32,685 nt of DNA from Archangium violaceum Cb vi76 (GCF_000733295.1 NZ_JPMI01000306.1:1-32685); one strand, 5' to 3'. Counted from the stretch's first letter, positions 1-8,562 are shown. Notes: generated from the sequence alone by a model not told the origin. Translations and numbers: made by a program.

Positions 1-58
1 GTTCTTCAACCCGTGGCCCACGGTGTGGACAGAGGGTTCAACCCGGGTACACCCGATA

Positions 59-92
59 CCCTCACCCCGTCCCTCTCCCGGAGGGCGAGGGG
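59..92 (-). repeat. Palindromic intergenic repeat, copy 1 (inverted)
   Basis: Contains CCCTCACCCCGT followed by a stem CCCTCTCCC / GGGCGAGGG (one mismatch) with loop GGA. The same design occurs at 11788 and 32651 in the opposite orientation. It lies just upstream of the first gene, so here it probably marks the end of an unseen upstream gene. GC-rich REP-like elements of this kind are common between genes in high-GC proteobacteria; a role as terminator or mRNA stabiliser is inferred. Confidence 0.6.
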
Positions 93-142
93 AAATATCC
101 GCGGCTCATCCCATGTGACCGGAGGCCTCTGAGCGACCTGTC

Positions 143-406
143 ATGAACCAAGAGCCCCCCCACCTGCCCCTGCTCGAAGATCCCGATCACCCGGGCGTCT
201 TCATCGTGAACCGGTTGGGCACCCTCACGGCCCTGCTCATCGGAATACTCTGCGTGGGGATGCTCCTCGCGGGCTCGTTCGTCCGGCTCGACCTTCCCGT
301 CCAGGGCGAGCACCCTTCACGAACGGAGTCCGTGTCCCTGGGAACCTACCTGGCACGGCAGCTCGGACTCTCGAAGCTCCCGGGGCTCGGAGGCACGGCC
401 CCGTGA
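143..406 (+). CDS. Small single-pass membrane protein, unknown function
   Basis: 87 residues. The N-terminal ~22 residues are acidic and proline-rich, one hydrophobic helix spans about residues 25-47 (LTALLIGILCVGMLLAGSF), and a ~40-residue hydrophilic tail follows. There is no cleavable signal or lipobox. The stop overlaps the GTG start of the next gene by four bases (GTGA), which indicates translational coupling with the subtilisin-like protease. The only Shine-Dalgarno-like element (GGAGG at 121-125) is farther from the ATG than usual, so the start is moderately secure. I do not recognise a family. It could anchor, inhibit or be the substrate of the coupled protease; none of these can be decided from sequence. 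Confidence 0.65.
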   Translation: MNQEPPHLPLLEDPDHPGVFIVNRLGTLTALLIGILCVGMLLAGSFVRLDLPVQGEHPSRTESVSLGTYLARQLGLSKLPGLGGTAP

Positions 407-1101
407 AGCTGGGGATCATCGACAGCGGCGTGGACGTGGGCTTCCTGCGCGAGCATGGGATCCACCTCGCGGGAGGCGCCCGCTTCACGCTCGACCTGGG
501 CGCACGGGTACTGGAGACGCGCAGCTATGACCGCGAAGAGCTGGAAGCATGGCGAGCCGGCACGAGCACGGTGGATCTCCAGGACGAGAACGGGCATGGC
601 ACCGCCGTCCTGAGCATCCTCCACGACCAGGTCCGCCCGTGGCCGGAGGTGGAGCTCTACGTGGCGCGCATCTTCGATCAAGAGGTGCGCGCGCATTCGC
701 TGTGCCTCGTGGAGGCCCTGCGGTGGATGCTCGACGAGGTAGGCGTGGACCTGCTCAACCTGAGCCTCGGGACGACCTACCGCGCCCTGGAGGCGCCGAT
801 GCGCGAGGTGCTCGAGCGCGCGGTGGCTCGGGGAGCCATCATCGCCTGTGCCGCGGGCGGAGTGCCCACGCTGCCCGCGCAACTGGACTCGGTGGTGTCG
901 GTGGGAGACCCGGCGCTCATGGAGGGACTCGGCACCGGAGTGAAGGTCGACCACGTCGTCCCTCATCGGCAGGTGAAGCTCTACATGGGCGGGCGCTGGT
1001 GCGGCGATGCGCCCATGACGACCAGCTTCGCCTGCGCGGTGGCCGTGGCCGGTGTCCTGCGCGATGGCTGCCCACCGGAGTGGCGGCGCAAGCAACGCTG
1101 A
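403..1101 (+). CDS. Minimal subtilisin-like (S8) serine protease, cytoplasmic
   Basis: 232 residues, starting at GTG inside the stop of the upstream gene. The catalytic triad is visible: Asp7/8 region in GIIDSGVD, His65 in NGHGTAV and Ser208 in TTSFACAVAVAG. There is no signal peptide or propeptide, so it should act in the cytoplasm, unlike secreted subtilisins. Size and organisation resemble small S8 proteases that process peptides inside the cell, such as QhpE of quinohemoprotein maturation; that comparison is from memory. The segment that normally holds the oxyanion Asn (AAGN) reads AAGG, so that residue is apparently replaced. Strand LLNLSLGT is typical of the family. The partner is probably the coupled membrane protein or an unseen upstream gene. 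Convergent with the next gene, 19 bases apart. Confidence 0.85.
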   Translation: MKLGIIDSGVDVGFLREHGIHLAGGARFTLDLGARVLETRSYDREELEAWRAGTSTVDLQDENGHGTAVLSILHDQVRPWPEVELYVARIFDQEVRAHSLCLVEALRWMLDEVGVDLLNLSLGTTYRALEAPMREVLERAVARGAIIACAAGGVPTLPAQLDSVVSVGDPALMEGLGTGVKVDHVVPHRQVKLYMGGRWCGDAPMTTSFACAVAVAGVLRDGCPPEWRRKQR

Positions 1102-1120
1102 GGCCGCGCGCCACGGATCC

Positions 1121-3511
1121 TCAACGAGGGCCCTGGCCCTCCACGAGGGGAATCTCCACCTCGAGTGTCCCTCCCGCGTTGGGAGAGATCCGCACCTCGC
1201 CGCTCGAACCATCCGGCGCCCACACCATCAACTTCACGGGCTCGGCCGGGATCTCCCGTAGCTCGAAGCGCTCCCCGGGGAACTCCCAGGGGCCCTGGTC
1301 TCCGGGGAGGAATCCCGTCTGGAGCTGGTAGCTCATGGTGAACCCCCGCACGGGCTCGCCAGCGCTCACCACCTTGCCTCGCACCAGGGCCGCGGGCCGC
1401 AATCTCACCACCACCCCCTGATCGCCGGGCTTCACCCCCGTCACCTCGCCCGCCCGCCCACCATTGCGCGCGACCAACGTCAGGCGGCCCTTGTGGGCGC
1501 CCGTCGCGGGAGGGAAGCCGAGCGAGAAACGCCCCTCGTCATCCGCGTGCCCCATCATCCACTGGGTGGGGTCCGAGCCACTCCGGGAGGCCAGCGTGAC
1601 GAAGGCGCCTGGAGAAGGCGCTCCGTCCGGCTCGAGCACCACCCCCTGGAGCTCGTCACCACCCGGGAGCTCCTCCCAGGTCAATTCAACCCGGACCGTC
1701 CTGCCCTCCTCCACTCGCACCTGCCGGGAGCCGCTGGTGCCGGAGCCCCGGCGCTCCGCGAGCAGCAGTCCGTAGGTGCCCGGGGGCAGCTCCATCCGGA
1801 AGTCTCCCGCCGTCCCGACCGTGGCCCGGCCCACGTCCGACGCAACTAAACGGCCCTCGCCCTGCGCGACGGCCGTCACATCCAGCCGCCCGGTGGGGAG
1901 CGGACCCCGGGCCGCCCGCACCACCCCCTCCACGGTGCCCGTGCCCTCCAGCGTGAAGTCCGCCCGGGCCGTGCCCACCTCTCCCACGTCCACCGGCTTG
2001 CTGACCCCCGCCGTCGAGCCCTCCCGGCGCGCGGTGAGGTACTGAGTGCCCGCGGCGATCCCCTGGAGCCGGTAGTGTCCCGTGGCGTCGGTCCGGGACT
2101 CGATGAACAGGAGGCCCGCCCCTTCGCCCGAGCGGTTGGGCGCCATCACCCGCGCGCCCGTCACCGGCCGCCCCGCCGTATCCCTCACCTCGCCCTCCAC
2201 CGAGCCGGTGCCCGTGAGCACGATGCTGACGGGGAACCGCTCCCCCGGGCGCACTGTCAGGCCACGCCGCCAGGCCGTCGAGAAGCCCGGCGCGCTCACC
2301 CTCACGTCGTAACCCCCGGCCGCGAGCCCACTCACCAGGAAGTGGCCCTCGCCATCCGTCATCGCGCGGCCGGAGTCCCCGGTACCGCCCTGGGGGCTGA
2401 CATCGACGCGAGCCCCCTCCACCGGTGCTCCCGAGGACCGGGCCACCACACGGCCCTCCAGCACCGCGCCCGGTCCGAGCTGGATCCGCACCTCGCGCAC
2501 CGTCTTCCCCGCCCGCGCGAGCACGGGCGCGTCCAGGCCCCCCGCTTCCTCGCCTCGCCGCGCGGACACGGTGTGGGCTCCGGGCTCCACCTCGACGGAG
2601 AAGCCGCCTCCCGCCCCGGTGGTCACCACCTGGGCCGCCTCTCCGCTCACCCGTACCTCGGCGTCCGTGGCCGGAAGTCCCCGCGCATCCACGACGAAGC
2701 CCTCGATGACACACGCCGCCCGGAGCGCCACCGTCAGCGGCCCGTCCGTGGGCACCTTCACCTGGCTCAGCACCGCTCGCGCGTGCCCGGGCGCACGGGC
2801 TTCCAACTGATAGACCCCCGGGGCGAGTCCGCCCACGACGAATCGTCCCCGCTCGTCACTCGTGGCGTACACACGTTCCTCGGCGGGAGCCTCGGCGCGC
2901 TGCCAGAACTCCAACTCCCGGCCATGCGCCGTGAGGACGAGCTCCACCAGGGGCAGCGGCTCTTCCGTGCCCTGCACCACGGTGCGGCCGGTGAGGGACT
3001 GACCCGGTTCCAGCGTGAGGCGCAAGGAGGTGCGCGGCTCACCGAACGGACGCACCACGTCGCGCAAGAGCGGCGCATGACCCCGGGCACGCACCGCCAC
3101 CAGATACCGGCCGGGCCCGGATGCGAGCCGGATGACTCCTCGCGCATCCGTCTGGCCCGTGCCCACCAGACGCCAGGGCTCCACCTCGGGCTGGGCGTCC
3201 CGCGCGTCACGCCTGTGGAGCCGCACGCTGGCGCCGGGCACCGGCTTCCCACCCGCCGCGAGCACCTCCACGACCAGGACACCCTCCGCCTCGCCGGGCA
3301 CCTGGACCGGGGATGGCGCGCGGCCCTCGTTCACGCGGACCGGCGCTTCGTGTGGCAACGTGCCCGCGGCAGCATCATCCTTCCGCGCGGTCGTCATCAC
3401 CCCGCTCGAGCCCTCCCCGGCCCCCTGCCCTCCGGAGCGCGAGACCCAGAGCAGCACGAGTCCCAACCCCACCAGGACCATCGCCAGGATGAGCCGCCCG
3501 CGCATGGCCAT
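1121..3511 (-). CDS. Surface protein with repeated carboxypeptidase-regulatory-like domains
   Basis: 796 residues. An N-terminal hydrophobic helix (about residues 6-24, LILAMVLVGLGLVLLWVSR) is an uncleaved anchor or signal. The rest is a row of about seven to eight Ig-like units of the CarboxypepD_reg type, recognisable by recurring patterns such as VEGRV, G.PV.GA.V, T.GEGHF.L.GLAAG.Y.V and APGF. Such proteins are abundant in myxobacteria and are thought to be cell-surface or periplasmic adhesive/structural proteins; no catalytic site is visible. It is the last gene of the minus-strand unit and starts 6 bases after the stop of the alpha/beta hydrolase. A GTGAGGAC element precedes the ATG. Residues 1-2 (MA) may be dropped in favour of the Met at residue 3. 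Confidence 0.85.
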   Translation of the reverse strand: MAMRGRLILAMVLVGLGLVLLWVSRSGGQGAGEGSSGVMTTARKDDAAAGTLPHEAPVRVNEGRAPSPVQVPGEAEGVLVVEVLAAGGKPVPGASVRLHRRDARDAQPEVEPWRLVGTGQTDARGVIRLASGPGRYLVAVRARGHAPLLRDVVRPFGEPRTSLRLTLEPGQSLTGRTVVQGTEEPLPLVELVLTAHGRELEFWQRAEAPAEERVYATSDERGRFVVGGLAPGVYQLEARAPGHARAVLSQVKVPTDGPLTVALRAACVIEGFVVDARGLPATDAEVRVSGEAAQVVTTGAGGGFSVEVEPGAHTVSARRGEEAGGLDAPVLARAGKTVREVRIQLGPGAVLEGRVVARSSGAPVEGARVDVSPQGGTGDSGRAMTDGEGHFLVSGLAAGGYDVRVSAPGFSTAWRRGLTVRPGERFPVSIVLTGTGSVEGEVRDTAGRPVTGARVMAPNRSGEGAGLLFIESRTDATGHYRLQGIAAGTQYLTARREGSTAGVSKPVDVGEVGTARADFTLEGTGTVEGVVRAARGPLPTGRLDVTAVAQGEGRLVASDVGRATVGTAGDFRMELPPGTYGLLLAERRGSGTSGSRQVRVEEGRTVRVELTWEELPGGDELQGVVLEPDGAPSPGAFVTLASRSGSDPTQWMMGHADDEGRFSLGFPPATGAHKGRLTLVARNGGRAGEVTGVKPGDQGVVVRLRPAALVRGKVVSAGEPVRGFTMSYQLQTGFLPGDQGPWEFPGERFELREIPAEPVKLMVWAPDGSSGEVRISPNAGGTLEVEIPLVEGQGPR

Positions 3512-3517
3512 CCGTCC

Positions 3518-4468
3518 TCACGCCTGGGGGCGCTGATTCCCGAGCGCATCCCGGAGGAACGTCAGGATCTCCGCGTGGAGCACCGGCTGGAACGCGGCAC
3601 GGTCGAAGCCCTTCGGATCCTGGGAAGGAGGAAACCCGGGGCTCGTCATCGCCGGAGGGAACGGGCTCTGGAAGGAGAAGTGGCCCGCGTTCGGGACGAC
3701 CCGATGGTCGATGCGCTCCGGGCGGGGAACACCCCGGAGGATGATGTCCGCGTGCATGGCGGGCGTGTGCTCATCGAGCTCCGCCGTGCGCATCAGGATG
3801 GGGACATCCACGCCAGCAAGAGCCCCCTCGGCCATGAACCAGGGCGACGCGGGCGCGAGCAGCACCAGCGCGCGGACGCGAGGGTCGCGAACGACCGGAA
3901 CGGCCCGGGGTTGCCCATCGGGCGACTCGTTCGGAAAGGAGGACGGGCGCCCACCGGCCACCGCCAGCGCGGTGTATCCACCCATCGAATGGCCAACCAC
4001 CCCCACCCCGGCGGGCGAGAGGCTCGGGCCCAGCCGCGCGTCCCCAAGGAGCGCGTCGAGCACGAGGCGCACGTGCCGGGGCCGGTTCTCGAGGTTCACG
4101 GCCGTCCCCGCCAGGCTGTTGTCGGAGCGGCTGTTGCCTGGATGCTCCGGAAGGGCCACGACGAAACCGGCACGAGCCAGGTGCGCCGCCATCCCGCGGT
4201 AGGTCCACGGAGAACCGCCCGTCCCGTGACTGATGATGACGAGCGGGAGCCGCTCACCTTCCACCGGGGCATCGGTGGCGACGGAGAGCGGATACGGTCC
4301 GAACTGCTCGAGCCGCTCGGGCGCTCGCGTTGGGTAGAGAACCCGCACGGGAATACGTGCGCCTTGAATTCCATCCTCGACGTCCAGTGCGCGGCAGCCG
4401 ACGTTCATGTCTGAAGGCATTCGATGAGCACCCAGGTCCGTCCCCGCTTCTATCAGAGTCGAAGGCAC
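3518..4468 (-). CDS. Alpha/beta hydrolase, PAF-acetylhydrolase/dienelactone hydrolase-like
   Basis: 316 residues from a GTG 7 bases after the kinase stop, with AGGG upstream; an internal ATG at 4420 is the alternative start. The fold is clear: oxyanion region VIISHGTGGS, nucleophile elbow GHSMGGYTA, acid loop around ILMRTAELDEHTP, and catalytic His in VVPNAGHFSF. These match predicted dienelactone hydrolase and platelet-activating-factor acetylhydrolase-like esterases. No signal peptide is seen from this start, so it is likely cytoplasmic. Substrate is unknown; neighbouring sensory genes suggest it belongs to whatever response the kinase controls, but the link is positional only. Confidence 0.85.
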   Translation of the reverse strand: MPSTLIEAGTDLGAHRMPSDMNVGCRALDVEDGIQGARIPVRVLYPTRAPERLEQFGPYPLSVATDAPVEGERLPLVIISHGTGGSPWTYRGMAAHLARAGFVVALPEHPGNSRSDNSLAGTAVNLENRPRHVRLVLDALLGDARLGPSLSPAGVGVVGHSMGGYTALAVAGGRPSSFPNESPDGQPRAVPVVRDPRVRALVLLAPASPWFMAEGALAGVDVPILMRTAELDEHTPAMHADIILRGVPRPERIDHRVVPNAGHFSFQSPFPPAMTSPGFPPSQDPKGFDRAAFQPVLHAEILTFLRDALGNQRPQA

Positions 4469-4475
4469 CCGCGCC

Positions 4476-6167
4476 CTATGCGGTCACCTGCCCCGGCGTC
4501 CCGGTATCGGGGCGGAAGGGCAGCTCGAGCGTGAAGGTGGCCCCCTTCCCGAGACCCTCGCTGTGCACCATGAGTGAACCCTCCATGGAGCGGGCGGCGA
4601 GCGCGCACGAGTGCAGACCGAAGCCGTGCCCTTCCTTCCGCGTGGTGAAGCCGTGCTGGAAGATCTTCGTCAGCAGCTCCGGCGCGATGCCCATGCCGTT
4701 GTCGCTCACCTCCACGCTCACGCGCTCCTCCGCGAGGCGCTCGACCTTCACGATGAGCCGCCGCTCGCCGGGCGGGTTGCCGTTCAGCGCGTACTTGGCG
4801 TTGCTGATGAGGTTCAGGATGATCTGCAGCAGCTTGTGCTTGTCCACCATCAGGCGCGGCAATGGGGCGATGTGCCGCTCGAGCGAGACGCCATGCCGCC
4901 CGAGCGCGGCCCCGTTGATCCGCAGGGCGTCCTCGATCAACTCCTCCAGGGAGACCGCCTCCACGAGGCTCGAGGACACGGCGTAGCCCTGCTGCAGCTC
5001 GACGATCGTCCGGATGTGATCGACGTGGCGGTGGAGGGCCTCCGTCATGGCCAGCATCTCGTCGCGCTCGGTGGCCAGGTTCTCCCCGAGCTTGCCGAGG
5101 AACTCGGGCAGGCGCCGCCCGCGCTCGTCCCCCGTCACGAAGGTCCCGAGGTCGGCACGGTGTTCCTCCAGCAGGCCGGCGAGCTTGAGCAGCGGCGGTA
5201 GACGGAGCGCTCGCAGCCGCTCGCCGAGGAGGGTGGCCGAGGTGTTGATGCTGTTCAGGACGTTGCCCACGTTGTGGAGCACGTTCGTGGCGAGCTCGGC
5301 CATGCCCGCCTGGCGCGCGAGCTCCACGGCACGGCGCTGGGTGTCCTTCAGCTCCTGCGTGCGCTCCTTGACGCGAAGCTCGAGTCCATCGTGGGCATGG
5401 CGCAGCGCCTCGTTGGCCCGCGCGAGCTCCTCGGTCCGTTCGGCGACCCGGCGCTCGAGCTCATCGCGGGCAACGCGCAGCGCGGTCTCGCTCTGCTCGA
5501 GCTCCTCCGTCGAGGCGACGAATGGCAGGAAGATGCGCTGGATGACGAACCCGAAGAGCAGGAGTGTCAGCAGGAAGGCGCCCACCGGGATGACGCGCTG
5601 GATCAACCCGAGCAGCCGCAACTCCTCCCGGCGGTGGTTCTGGAGCAGCACGGAGACCTCCAGGGCCGCCTCGGACAGGCCCTGCGACGCGGCGCGGAAC
5701 TCCTCCAGCTCGGGGTTGTTCTTGAGCGCGTGGTTCTCGGAGCGGAGCACGCGCACATGGGCCACGTTGGCCTTGTCCCACGACTTCATCAGGGCGGTGA
5801 GCGCCCCGAGTGCCTCGGGCTCCTGGATGCCCTCGGGCGGCAGCTCCCCGAGAGTCCCCTGCCCATCCCCTCGCAGCATCGCCCCGCTCAGGGTGGTGAA
5901 GCGCTCGGCCAGGGCCTGGGCGGCCGCCCGCTGCCGGAGCAACATCTCCCAATCGGACGCCGCCAGCCCGACGAGGGCGAGGTAGGTCGCGTTCTCGAAC
6001 TGCTCGACGATGTCGAACAGGCTCGTCGCGGCCACGGCGTACCGCCGGTTCCGGTCCACCCGCGCGTCGATCTCCACCACCGCCACCAACGAGGCCGCTT
6101 GCAGGGCGATGCTCAGCGCGAGCATCCCCAACAAGGGCCAGAGCAGCTGTCGCAGCTTGTGCGCCAT
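4476..6167 (-). CDS. Membrane sensor histidine kinase
   Basis: 563 residues. Transmembrane helix 1 at about 8-32 and helix 2 at about 192-215 enclose a ~155-residue periplasmic helical region resembling a four-helix-bundle sensor. A long coiled coil (220-288, repeated ERT.EL) leads to the phospho-acceptor helix: His298 in NVLHNVGNVLNSI, the variant H-box common in deltaproteobacterial kinases. The ATPase domain has an N-box (LNLISNAKYAL, about 451-461), G1 VSDNGMGI (488-494) and G2 GHGFGLHS (513-520). GGGAGGCC precedes the ATG. Upstream in the same unit are a PhnD-like binding protein and a response regulator, which suggests the kinase reads the binding protein across the membrane and phosphorylates that regulator. 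Confidence 0.92.
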   Translation of the reverse strand: MAHKLRQLLWPLLGMLALSIALQAASLVAVVEIDARVDRNRRYAVAATSLFDIVEQFENATYLALVGLAASDWEMLLRQRAAAQALAERFTTLSGAMLRGDGQGTLGELPPEGIQEPEALGALTALMKSWDKANVAHVRVLRSENHALKNNPELEEFRAASQGLSEAALEVSVLLQNHRREELRLLGLIQRVIPVGAFLLTLLLFGFVIQRIFLPFVASTEELEQSETALRVARDELERRVAERTEELARANEALRHAHDGLELRVKERTQELKDTQRRAVELARQAGMAELATNVLHNVGNVLNSINTSATLLGERLRALRLPPLLKLAGLLEEHRADLGTFVTGDERGRRLPEFLGKLGENLATERDEMLAMTEALHRHVDHIRTIVELQQGYAVSSSLVEAVSLEELIEDALRINGAALGRHGVSLERHIAPLPRLMVDKHKLLQIILNLISNAKYALNGNPPGERRLIVKVERLAEERVSVEVSDNGMGIAPELLTKIFQHGFTTRKEGHGFGLHSCALAARSMEGSLMVHSEGLGKGATFTLELPFRPDTGTPGQVTA

Positions 6168-6183
6168 CCGCGGCCTCCCATGC

Positions 6184-7164
6184 TCACCGGATGGCGGTGA
6201 AGCCCGCCTTCTCCGCGGCCACCATCATGGAGCGGATGCCGTCGTAGTGGCTGTCCTGTACGAGGGTGAACCGCTCCAGCAACGCCTCGTCGAGGATCTG
6301 CCGCCCCTCTGGATCCTCGTGCATCGTCACGAGCGCATGCTGGAGCTTGTCGCGCTGCTCCACCGGCATCTTGGAGGACGCGACGAGCGGCCCGATGGAG
6401 GAGGGGCCGGCGCTCTCGATGACACGGACCGCGTGGGCATGCCCGATGCCCTTCTCCCGGTCGTAATCGAGCACGAGGCTGTCGACGTAGCTCGCATCCG
6501 CCTCTCCGTCCGCCACCATGCGGATGGACTCCTCGTGGGAGCCGGACCGGAGGACCTTGCCGAAGAAGCCCTGCGTCAGCCCGAGCTCGAGCATGCGGTA
6601 GCGGGGCATGTTGTAGCCCGCGTTGGAGATCTCATCGTTGTAGACGTAGGTCCGGCCCTTCAGATCCTGGAGGCGCTGGAAGGGGCTGTCCTCGCGGACG
6701 ATGAGATCCGAGAAATAGATGGGCTGCCCTTTGTACCGGGCGGCCTTCATGATGGGCGCGGCGATGAGCCAGGCCTTGGGCTGGGGGTCGTCGTGGAGCA
6801 GGACGTACGGCTGGCCGCAGATGAAGCCGCTCTGGACGGTTCCCTCCTCGAGCATGCTGTTGATGGTCCCGTACGACAGCCCGGTGACGAACTCGATGGG
6901 GATGCCGGTCTTCTCCGTCAGGTACCTGGCGAGCCGCGCGTAGACGCCGACCCCCAGCTCCGAGACATAGGCCGCGGACATGGCGAGCCGGATGGTCTTC
7001 CCGGCGGATGGGGGGTGCTCCGCCGGGGCGGGCGCCAGCACGGGGGCCGGTGCCCGCACGGCCTCCGGCTCACCCATGAACCACCACAGGAAGGCACTGC
7101 CCACGAGCGCGAAGGCACCGGCGAGGCCGAGGAGCAGGAAGCTGTTGCGTGCGAGGACCTTCAT
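6184..7164 (-). CDS. PhnD-like (PBP2 fold) membrane-anchored substrate-binding protein
   Basis: 326 residues. Hydrophobic helix at about 8-29 (FLLLGLAGAFALVGSAFLWWF) without lipobox or obvious cleavage site, then a Pro/Ala linker, then a type-2 periplasmic binding fold of the phosphate/phosphite/phosphonate family: IRLAMSAAYVSE, Y..L..YL....G, NSMLEEG, GQPYVLL, LKGRTYVYND, SGSHEESIRMVADGEADA. No ABC permease or ATPase gene is nearby; it sits between a response regulator and a histidine kinase instead. It is therefore more likely a periplasmic ligand sensor than a transport component (inference). GGAGGG lies 5 bases before the ATG. The ligand cannot be named from sequence. Confidence 0.9.
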   Translation of the reverse strand: MKVLARNSFLLLGLAGAFALVGSAFLWWFMGEPEAVRAPAPVLAPAPAEHPPSAGKTIRLAMSAAYVSELGVGVYARLARYLTEKTGIPIEFVTGLSYGTINSMLEEGTVQSGFICGQPYVLLHDDPQPKAWLIAAPIMKAARYKGQPIYFSDLIVREDSPFQRLQDLKGRTYVYNDEISNAGYNMPRYRMLELGLTQGFFGKVLRSGSHEESIRMVADGEADASYVDSLVLDYDREKGIGHAHAVRVIESAGPSSIGPLVASSKMPVEQRDKLQHALVTMHEDPEGRQILDEALLERFTLVQDSHYDGIRSMMVAAEKAGFTAIR

Positions 7165-7185
7165 GCACCCTCCGCCAGGTGGTCT

Positions 7186-8082
7186 TCAGGGACGAAGGTG
7201 CGGAGCGGAAGCCCCGGCGCGCCGGGGCGCGGTGACGTCGCGCAGCAGCACGAATGCCTCCGCCGGATCGATGGCGGCGATCCGTGCCTCGATGCACCGC
7301 GTCTCGCCGTCCACCGGGAGCTCGAACTCGAGGACCCGCGCCGGACCCCCTCCGAGGGCCTGGCCCAACCAGGCGAGCAGCTCCCGGGCAACGTGCACCG
7401 GGAGGGAGTTCGCCAGCCTTCCACCTGGAGGGAAGACCAGCCGCGGAGCCGGAGCGGCCTCGCGGGACGGCTGGAAATCGAGACAGGTACCATCCGCGGC
7501 GATGCGCAGCAGTGCGTCCGGGAGCACCTGGAGCAGCGCGCGCAGCCGCGCCTCGTTCCCGTGCAGCGCCTGCTCGGCCTGCTGGTTCGCGGCGTGGTGG
7601 GCCCACTTCTCCACCAGCGCACACGCCATCTGGCGGACCTCGACGGCATCGAAGGGCTTCTTGAGGATGAGGAAGCGATCCGTCTGGCCGAACCGGGCGC
7701 TGATGCTCTCCCACGAGAAGTCCGAGTACGCCGAGCAGATGACGGCCTGGAGGTTCGGATCCTCCCGCCAGATGCGCGAGAGCGTCTCGACGCCGTCCCA
7801 CCCGGGAGGCATCCGCATGTCCATGAACGCCAGCGCATAGGGAGTGCCAGCCTTCAGCGCCTCGCGGACCTTCTCGAGCGCCTCGGCGCCCTGGTAGGCA
7901 CTCGTCAGCTCGAACGTCGGCGGTCTGGGCATGGCCGGGGCTTCACCCAGGAGCATCGCCTCCAGGTCATCCAGCTCGGAGGTGTCCACCCGGGGCTGGA
8001 GGATCCGGCGGAAATCATCGTGGATGTCCTCGTTGTCATCGACGATGAGGACGCGCCTGTTGGAACTCGGGTTCACCGCCAT
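7186..8082 (-). CDS. Response regulator with C-terminal PAS-like domain
   Basis: 298 residues from the ATG at 8082 (preceded by a G-rich element, GGGGGGT); a longer reading frame upstream has no receiver homology. Receiver domain 10-160: acidic pair Asp15/Asp16 (LIVDDNEDIHDDF), phospho-acceptor Asp88 (AFMDMRMPPGWDG), Ser117 (ICSAYSD), Lys141/142 (LKKPFD). About 30 extra residues sit between helix 1 and strand 3, seen also in other regulators of this IHDDF type. The remainder resembles a PAS domain (LPDALLRIAADGTCLDF to VLLRDVTAPRR) and the protein then stops, so there is no DNA-binding, GGDEF or kinase output. Output must be by protein contact or by unmasking a partner. First gene of the five-gene unit. 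Confidence 0.88.
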   Translation of the reverse strand: MAVNPSSNRRVLIVDDNEDIHDDFRRILQPRVDTSELDDLEAMLLGEAPAMPRPPTFELTSAYQGAEALEKVREALKAGTPYALAFMDMRMPPGWDGVETLSRIWREDPNLQAVICSAYSDFSWESISARFGQTDRFLILKKPFDAVEVRQMACALVEKWAHHAANQQAEQALHGNEARLRALLQVLPDALLRIAADGTCLDFQPSREAAPAPRLVFPPGGRLANSLPVHVARELLAWLGQALGGGPARVLEFELPVDGETRCIEARIAAIDPAEAFVLLRDVTAPRRAGASAPHLRP

Positions 8083-8231
8083 GAAGCACCCCCCCGTCGC
8101 GTGAGCCGGGCCGTCTACCGCGAAGCCCTGGCTTGAATGCGAAACCCTGAAGAAGTGTACAGCCCTCTTTTTTGGGAATGCAACGTAAGGGCTCCAGCAA
8201 CAGAGGGAGTGGAACGCTATGGTGTGAGCCG
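8083..8231. promoter_or_regulatory. Divergent promoter region of the sensory unit and small membrane gene
   Basis: 149 bases between the response regulator and the plus-strand small membrane gene. It is locally AT-richer (CTTTTTTGGGAATGCAACG at about 8167-8185) than flanking genes and must hold the promoter for the five-gene minus-strand unit. I see no convincing -35/-10 or sigma-54 match and no long dyad. Confidence 0.4.
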
Positions 8232-8534
8232 ATGGCTGTTTCCCGTTCGCATCGGATCTTTCTCGCCCTGCTCGCGTTGGCGCTCGTGCTCTGGCCACTG
8301 CGCCATACCTCGTATGTGGAGATGGGCGCGCTGCTGCTGCCGCTGATGGCCATCGGCCTGGTGAAGGCCCTGGAGTTGGACCTGTTCCAGCGCTTCGTCC
8401 CGCGGTGGATCCTCGCCAACGCCCTGCTCTTCGGCGTGGCGGTGAACGCCTTCGCCGCGTTCCGCTACTGGCAGAGCTGGCACCGCTTCCCGGTGCACAT
8501 GCTCGCGGAGCTGATGGGCGCGCTGAAGCCCTGA
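8232..8534 (+). CDS. Small integral membrane protein, unknown function
   Basis: 100 residues from the ATG at 8232; extensions to TTG 8172 add a charged stretch that does not look coding. Three hydrophobic segments: about 8-22 (IFLALLALALVLWPL), 29-45 (MGALLLPLMAIGLVKAL) and 58-72 (WILANALLFGVAVNAFAAF). No known domain is recognised. Its stop codon directly abuts the tandem dyads that precede the next gene, so it and the harpin-like gene are probably not one transcript. No strong ribosome-binding site is visible. Confidence 0.65.
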   Translation: MAVSRSHRIFLALLALALVLWPLRHTSYVEMGALLLPLMAIGLVKALELDLFQRFVPRWILANALLFGVAVNAFAAFRYWQSWHRFPVHMLAELMGALKP

Positions 8535-8544
8535 TGACGGAGGG

Positions 8545-8562
8545 TGGTGACGACAGTCACCA
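8545..8562. promoter_or_regulatory. Enhancer-like dyad 1 (putative activator site)
   Basis: Perfect inverted repeat TGGTGAC-GACA-GTCACCA, 7-base arms with 4-base spacer. A second related dyad lies 20 bases downstream centre-to-centre, about two helical turns. Both are about 110-135 bases upstream of the predicted start of the sigma-54 promoter at 8660, the usual place for an NtrC-type activator. Identity of the activator is unknown. Confidence 0.6.

Noticed and set aside
1-58. Direct repeat TTCAACCCG at 4-12 and 38-46
   Set aside because: Too short and at the window edge; context needed to judge it is missing.
1126-1141. GAGGGCC-CT-GGCCCTC palindrome as terminator
   Set aside because: Two-base loop is sterically poor and it lies inside the 3' coding end of the surface-protein gene; not convincing as a separate feature.
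2075-4414. 779-codon plus-strand open frame
   Set aside because: Antisense to the carboxypeptidase-regulatory-like protein and the alpha/beta hydrolase; composition (Arg/His/Pro-rich, no domains) is that of a high-GC shadow frame.
6010-8136. 708-codon plus-strand open frame
   Set aside because: Antisense to the kinase, PhnD-like and response-regulator genes, all of which have clear catalytic motifs; no recognisable domain in the shadow.
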